Source: Bryobacterales bacterium (GTDB lineage: Bacteria; Acidobacteriota; Terriglobia; Bryobacterales; Bryobacteraceae). From it: 8,210 nucleotides of DNA. Shown piece by piece: positions 5,409-8,210 of the stretch (position 1 is its first letter; each line of letters opens with the position of its first letter). A program made the position numbers and the translations under genes. The stretch covers positions 1 to 8,210 of the forward strand of contig DNFG01000135.1 in the NCBI GenBank assembly GCA_003487005.1, read 5' to 3'. The notes under the pieces were generated by a model. The model was not told the origin of the DNA. It did not search any database and saw only the letters and a list, made by a program, of their open reading frames with translations.

Positions 5409-6743
5409 TTACTTCTTCTCCGTCGGGGGCGGTTCCTTGATGTCGCGCGCCGCCTGGGCCATCTCGTTGACAGCCTCAGCTTTGAGTTCGTAGAGGGCGG
5501 GTTCGCCGTCACGGCGGGCGATGAAACGTTCGCCGGCGCGGCTGACGAGGATCTTTTCAGTGGTGGCGGGTTTGCCGGCGGTGATCGAGACTTCGATCTC
5601 CGGGGTGGTGAATCCAGACGCGGGGAAGCCTTCGGCGGTCAGGTCGCGGAGACGGTCGATCAGGGACTGAACCCCCACGGAATCAACGGTTTTCGGGCCT
5701 TCCTTCCAGGCGGCGGCGTCTTTTGTGAACACCCGGACGCCCTTTGCGTCCTTGAACTCGACTTTGGAAGGCTCGGCGAAGCCGAAATCGAAGAGTTTGC
5801 GGGAGCGGAAGTCGGCGATGGACTTGTCGAAGCCCTCGCCGGTGTCGTTCGAGAGCAGATGGACGCCCTCGACCGCCGAACTGCGGGCCAGATAGCGGTT
5901 GTCGGCGGTCCTGCGGACTTCGAGGGATTGCTGGGAGTTGGTGCTGTCATTGACAGCAATGACAGCAATGACAGCAATGACAGCAGCGCGATTGAACTCC
6001 GCGGCGAGTTTCCTGGCGTCGTCCGGGCTTTGCGCCGGGTCGAGTTGGGCCTCGCGGAGGCGGCGGACCAGTTCTTCGACCTGCCAACCGTCGGCGCGGA
6101 GGGGTTCGGGTTTCGAGATCCGCCAGTTGCCGGCATCCTTGCGGGCGAACTCGACCGATTGCCCCCGGGAGCGGAGTTCGACAGTCTGCAGCGCGGTGGA
6201 ATCGAACGTGAGCAGGCGGCGGTCGCGAAGGTCGATGGTGGACTTGTCGAGGTTGGTTTTGGTGAAAGCGGCAATGGTGAACAGGCGCGGGTCGCCGGCG
6301 AGGCGGGCATACTGGCCGCCCGCGGCGGGGACTTCGTCGCCGAGCATGACGGTGTGAAGAGTGCCATCGTCCATTGTGACGAGGGCGATGAAGGCGGGTT
6401 CCCGGAGGCCGAATTCGGTGAAGTCGTCGACCTTTTCCTCGACGATCTTCTCGGCATTCAGCTTCGAAAGGGCGGTGACGAGGGTCTGGACGGCATCGCG
6501 ATCGGCGCGGAAGGCGGCCGGGGAGGTCAGGGACCACTGGTCGTCCGCGCCTCGTTCGAGGACGGTGGTTTCGCCGCCCGCGCGGCGGAGTTCGATCTTC
6601 CGGAGTTTGTTTTCAGCGAGATCCAGGAGTTTGGGGCCGGCGGGGGCGTCGTCGCCCGGCGCGCCCTTTTCGCGCGACCACCAGACCAGGCCGGCGGCAA
6701 TCAGCAGGGCGACGACAGCAGAGAGGAGGCGCTTCAGCGGCAT
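5409..6743 (-). CDS. DUF4340 membrane-anchored protein of a Gld-type ABC system
   Basis: The product is 444 residues. One N-terminal membrane segment (RLLSAVVALLIAAGLVWW, residues 5-22) anchors a large extracytoplasmic part. Two DUF4340 repeats are seen through the paired motifs STIDLRDRRLLTFD (168-181) and SIADFRSRKLFDFG (308-321). Short strands such as VLERGADDQWSL, VEFARKDAGNWRIS and VRVFTKDAAAWKEG recur as repeating beta units. DUF4340 genes often accompany GldG-like ABC auxiliary proteins; the function is unknown, perhaps as a periplasmic partner of the transporter. AGGAG 10 bases before the ATG supports the start, which lies 6 bases after the GldG-like stop. Unusual feature: residues 254-264 are three and a half copies of an Ala-Val-Ile triplet, coded by a 9-base tandem repeat, in a spot that otherwise looks like a beta-strand. 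Confidence 0.85.
   Translation of the reverse strand: MPLKRLLSAVVALLIAAGLVWWSREKGAPGDDAPAGPKLLDLAENKLRKIELRRAGGETTVLERGADDQWSLTSPAAFRADRDAVQTLVTALSKLNAEKIVEEKVDDFTEFGLREPAFIALVTMDDGTLHTVMLGDEVPAAGGQYARLAGDPRLFTIAAFTKTNLDKSTIDLRDRRLLTFDSTALQTVELRSRGQSVEFARKDAGNWRISKPEPLRADGWQVEELVRRLREAQLDPAQSPDDARKLAAEFNRAAVIAVIAVIAVNDSTNSQQSLEVRRTADNRYLARSSAVEGVHLLSNDTGEGFDKSIADFRSRKLFDFGFAEPSKVEFKDAKGVRVFTKDAAAWKEGPKTVDSVGVQSLIDRLRDLTAEGFPASGFTTPEIEVSITAGKPATTEKILVSRAGERFIARRDGEPALYELKAEAVNEMAQAARDIKEPPPTEKK
5943..5957. repeat. 15-base inverted repeat at the edge of the tandem repeat
   Basis: GCTGTCA (5943-5949) and TGACAGC (5951-5957) are perfect reverse complements around a single T. The right arm is also the start of the first 9-base tandem unit. 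A structure of this kind next to a short tandem array can favour polymerase slippage, though here it lies inside a coding sequence. Confidence 0.7.
5951..5986. repeat. Four-copy 9-bp tandem repeat within the DUF4340 gene
   Basis: The unit TGACAGCAA is present at 5951, 5960 and 5969 exactly, and at 5978 with one change (last base G). Because the unit is a multiple of three, copy-number change keeps the reading frame. On the coding (minus) strand it gives an Ala-Val-Ile repeat at residues 254-264. It lies roughly midway between the two DUF4340 motif copies. Confidence 0.9.
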
Positions 6744-6749
6744 GACCGG

Positions 6750-8126
6750 CTATCTCCTGCGCCACCAGACCAGCACGCCCGCGAGGATGATACCAAGCGG
6801 GATGACGAACTGGCTGACCATCCGGACGACGAACATCTGGCCCTGGGAAAGCTGAATGCGCCGGTCCTCGGGGTCTTTCGGGCGGATCGAGATCAGGTCT
6901 TCATCGCTGGAGAGCCAGTTGATCATGTTGAGGAACAGATCGCTGTTGCCGAGGATCCGCATCGAGCGGTCGGCGATGAACTCGGAGGTGCCGGTGACGA
7001 CGAATCGGCCTTCGAGGCCCTCCTGGCCGGTCCGGTAGACGCCGGCGGCGGAGAGAATGTGGGAGCCGGGTTCGCCCTTGTCGATATCGCTTTCCTTGAG
7101 CGTGCCGACTTCGCCGGCGACGGCGAGACTCGTTTTGGACGTGGATCCGAGGCGCTCAACGCTGGTCTGGTCCGTCGGTTTGACCTCGAGCGACTGGGTG
7201 AGCGGGAAGGCGGCGGAACCGCCGCGCATATCGCGGACGATCGGGTGGGAGCCATAATCGCTGGCGATGGCGACCTCGGGCGAGACGCCCTGCAGGAGTT
7301 CACGGCCCATCGAAAGCACGAGATTGCGCTTGAGGGTGACGCCCCAGGAGGCGAGCACCTCCTCGAGGGCTTCCTGGCGGGCGATCCGCGTGGCGGTGGT
7401 GGACATCGGCGGGTCGATCATGATCAGCGCGCGGCCGCCTTTTTCGACGAATTCGCGGATCACGGCGGCGATGGCGGGCGGGTAGGCCTGCCGGGGGCCG
7501 CCAGTGGCGATGATGGCGCAATCCCCGGGGATTTTGGGGTCTTCGAGGAGGTTGATCGAGCGGGCTTCGTAGTTGTTCCGCTCGAGTTGCTGGCGCGCGC
7601 CGGAGTAGTTGGGAGCGCCGGGTTCGTTGATGGACCGCTCGCCGAAGCCTTCGAGGAAACAAACGGTCTTCTGGCCTTCCTTGAGGGCCCGAATGAGGGC
7701 GCTGGTGATCTCCTCCTCGCTCATGGCGCGGGCCTCTTCGCGCTTTTCGCCGGCCTGGACGACGACGGTGCCCTGGACCCGGATGTTGTACTCGCGGGCG
7801 AGTTGGGGCTTTTTGGTGGGGTCGATGTACTCGACGGTCAGACGGCCGGGATTGAGGTTTTTGTAGCGGTCGAGCAGATCGCGGCCCTGGGGGAAGCGGG
7901 CGGTCTCTTCAAAGAAGAGGATCCGGACGTCCTGCTGGAGGCCCTTGACGACCTTCTGGGTCTGGTCGGCGAGGCTGAAGCGCTTGTTGGCGGTGGTATC
8001 GACGGACTTGTTATGCCGGCCGCCGAGCCAGTTAGCCGCGCCGAGGACGGCGATGACGATGCAGATGTAGAGGGTGGCGTAAAGCCCGAATTGGGTCTGC
8101 CTGCTTTTGATCCAGTTAGCGGACAT
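6750..8126 (-). CDS. GldG-like ABC transporter auxiliary protein
   Basis: The product is 458 residues. An N-terminal membrane helix (FGLYATLYICIVIAVLGAAN, about residues 13-32) is followed by a long extracytoplasmic region and a C-terminal helix (FVIPLGIILAGVLVWW) ending in RRR. The pattern NKRFSLADQTQKVVKGLQQDVRI, then YKNLNPGRLTVEYIDPTKKP, a KTVCFLEGFGERSI stretch, and REFVEKGGRALIMIDPP follows GldG/ABC_transp_aux proteins. In Bacteroidetes GldG works with GldF and GldA in gliding and secretion; in other phyla the role is not settled. ATG 8126 is preferred over an in-frame ATG at 8156 because GGAGG (8137-8141) lies 10 bases upstream and because the longer form would overlap the end of the permease gene. 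It starts 4 bases after that gene's stop and ends 6 bases before the DUF4340 gene. Confidence 0.9.
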   Translation of the reverse strand: MSANWIKSRQTQFGLYATLYICIVIAVLGAANWLGGRHNKSVDTTANKRFSLADQTQKVVKGLQQDVRILFFEETARFPQGRDLLDRYKNLNPGRLTVEYIDPTKKPQLAREYNIRVQGTVVVQAGEKREEARAMSEEEITSALIRALKEGQKTVCFLEGFGERSINEPGAPNYSGARQQLERNNYEARSINLLEDPKIPGDCAIIATGGPRQAYPPAIAAVIREFVEKGGRALIMIDPPMSTTATRIARQEALEEVLASWGVTLKRNLVLSMGRELLQGVSPEVAIASDYGSHPIVRDMRGGSAAFPLTQSLEVKPTDQTSVERLGSTSKTSLAVAGEVGTLKESDIDKGEPGSHILSAAGVYRTGQEGLEGRFVVTGTSEFIADRSMRILGNSDLFLNMINWLSSDEDLISIRPKDPEDRRIQLSQGQMFVVRMVSQFVIPLGIILAGVLVWWRRR

Positions 8127-8130
8127 GGAA

Positions 8131-8210
8131 TTACGACCTCCAGCGGAGCGATTCAAGGCTCCGCGCCGACAGGAAGAGTCCGAAAAACGTCAAGGAAGCG
8201 AAATAAATGA
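8131..8210 (-). CDS. ABC-2 permease (GldF-like), last 25 residues
   Basis: Only the 3' end is in the window; the TAA stop is at 8131-8133. The visible tail reads IYFASLTFFGLFLSARSLES followed by LRWRS. A final hydrophobic helix followed by a basic LESxRWR end is the typical C-terminus of ABC-2-type permeases that precede GldG-like genes. The 4-base gap to the next start codon supports this pairing. The ATPase gene is expected further upstream, outside the window. Confidence 0.7.
   Translation of the reverse strand, partial: IYFASLTFFGLFLSARSLESLRWRS

Noticed and set aside
5947..5986. Repeated Cys-Cys-His units in another minus-strand frame, resembling metal ligands
   Set aside because: They arise from reading the 9-base tandem repeat out of frame; the DUF4340 frame is the supported one.
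8127..8156. Upstream ATG 8156 for the GldG-like protein
   Set aside because: It would overlap the permease end, add a polar stretch before the membrane helix, and ignore the well-placed GGAGG before ATG 8126.
5394..8210. A 938-codon open frame on the plus strand, opposite the pncB start, DUF4340 and GldG-like genes
   Set aside because: Its composition (Gly, Ala, Glu, Asp, Val runs) is the mirror of GC-rich codon use on the minus strand. The minus-strand proteins have clear family motifs, membrane segments and ribosome sites; this frame has none.

Overview
This is a GC-rich bacterial window. The gene content suggests an Acidobacteriota genome of the Bryobacterales/Solibacter kind: a GH28-type beta-helix glycosidase, small toxin-antitoxin modules, and a GldG/DUF4340 ABC-auxiliary operon. 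No rRNA or other phylogenetic marker is present, so this placement is inference from style and content.

Positions 1-426 hold the C-terminal part of a GH28-like right-handed beta-helix protein, whose start lies outside the window. Positions 427-2220 form an accessory stretch. It contains a hicB antitoxin gene, a wreck of one or two hicA toxin genes directly behind it, a small exported protein of unknown function with a good promoter, and an intact overlapping vapBC module on the minus strand. A possible broken signal-peptide ORF lies between vapB and the next gene.

Positions 2218-3030 (minus) encode an exported coiled-coil protein. Its C-terminal His/Asp-rich domain loosely resembles M15/LAS peptidases. 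Divergent from it, with only 47 bases between, is rsfS (ribosomal silencing factor, TTG start). rsfS runs tail-to-tail into a nicotinamidase gene and overlaps it by 9 bases.

Positions 3483-8210 (minus) look like one tightly packed operon. In transcription order it contains the end of an ABC-2 permease, a GldG-like ABC auxiliary protein, a DUF4340 protein, nicotinate phosphoribosyltransferase (pncB) and nicotinamidase (pncA). Gaps are only 4, 6, 5 and 1 bases. The last two genes make a two-step NAD salvage route (nicotinamide to nicotinate to NaMN). The first three are parts of an envelope ABC system of the gliding-transporter type, whose role outside Bacteroidetes is unclear.

No clearly new system was found. 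The points most worth a second look are the hicA remains beside an intact hicB, the in-frame 9-bp tandem repeat inside the DUF4340 gene, the joining of NAD salvage to the Gld-type operon with rsfS as neighbour, and the unassigned exported proteins.
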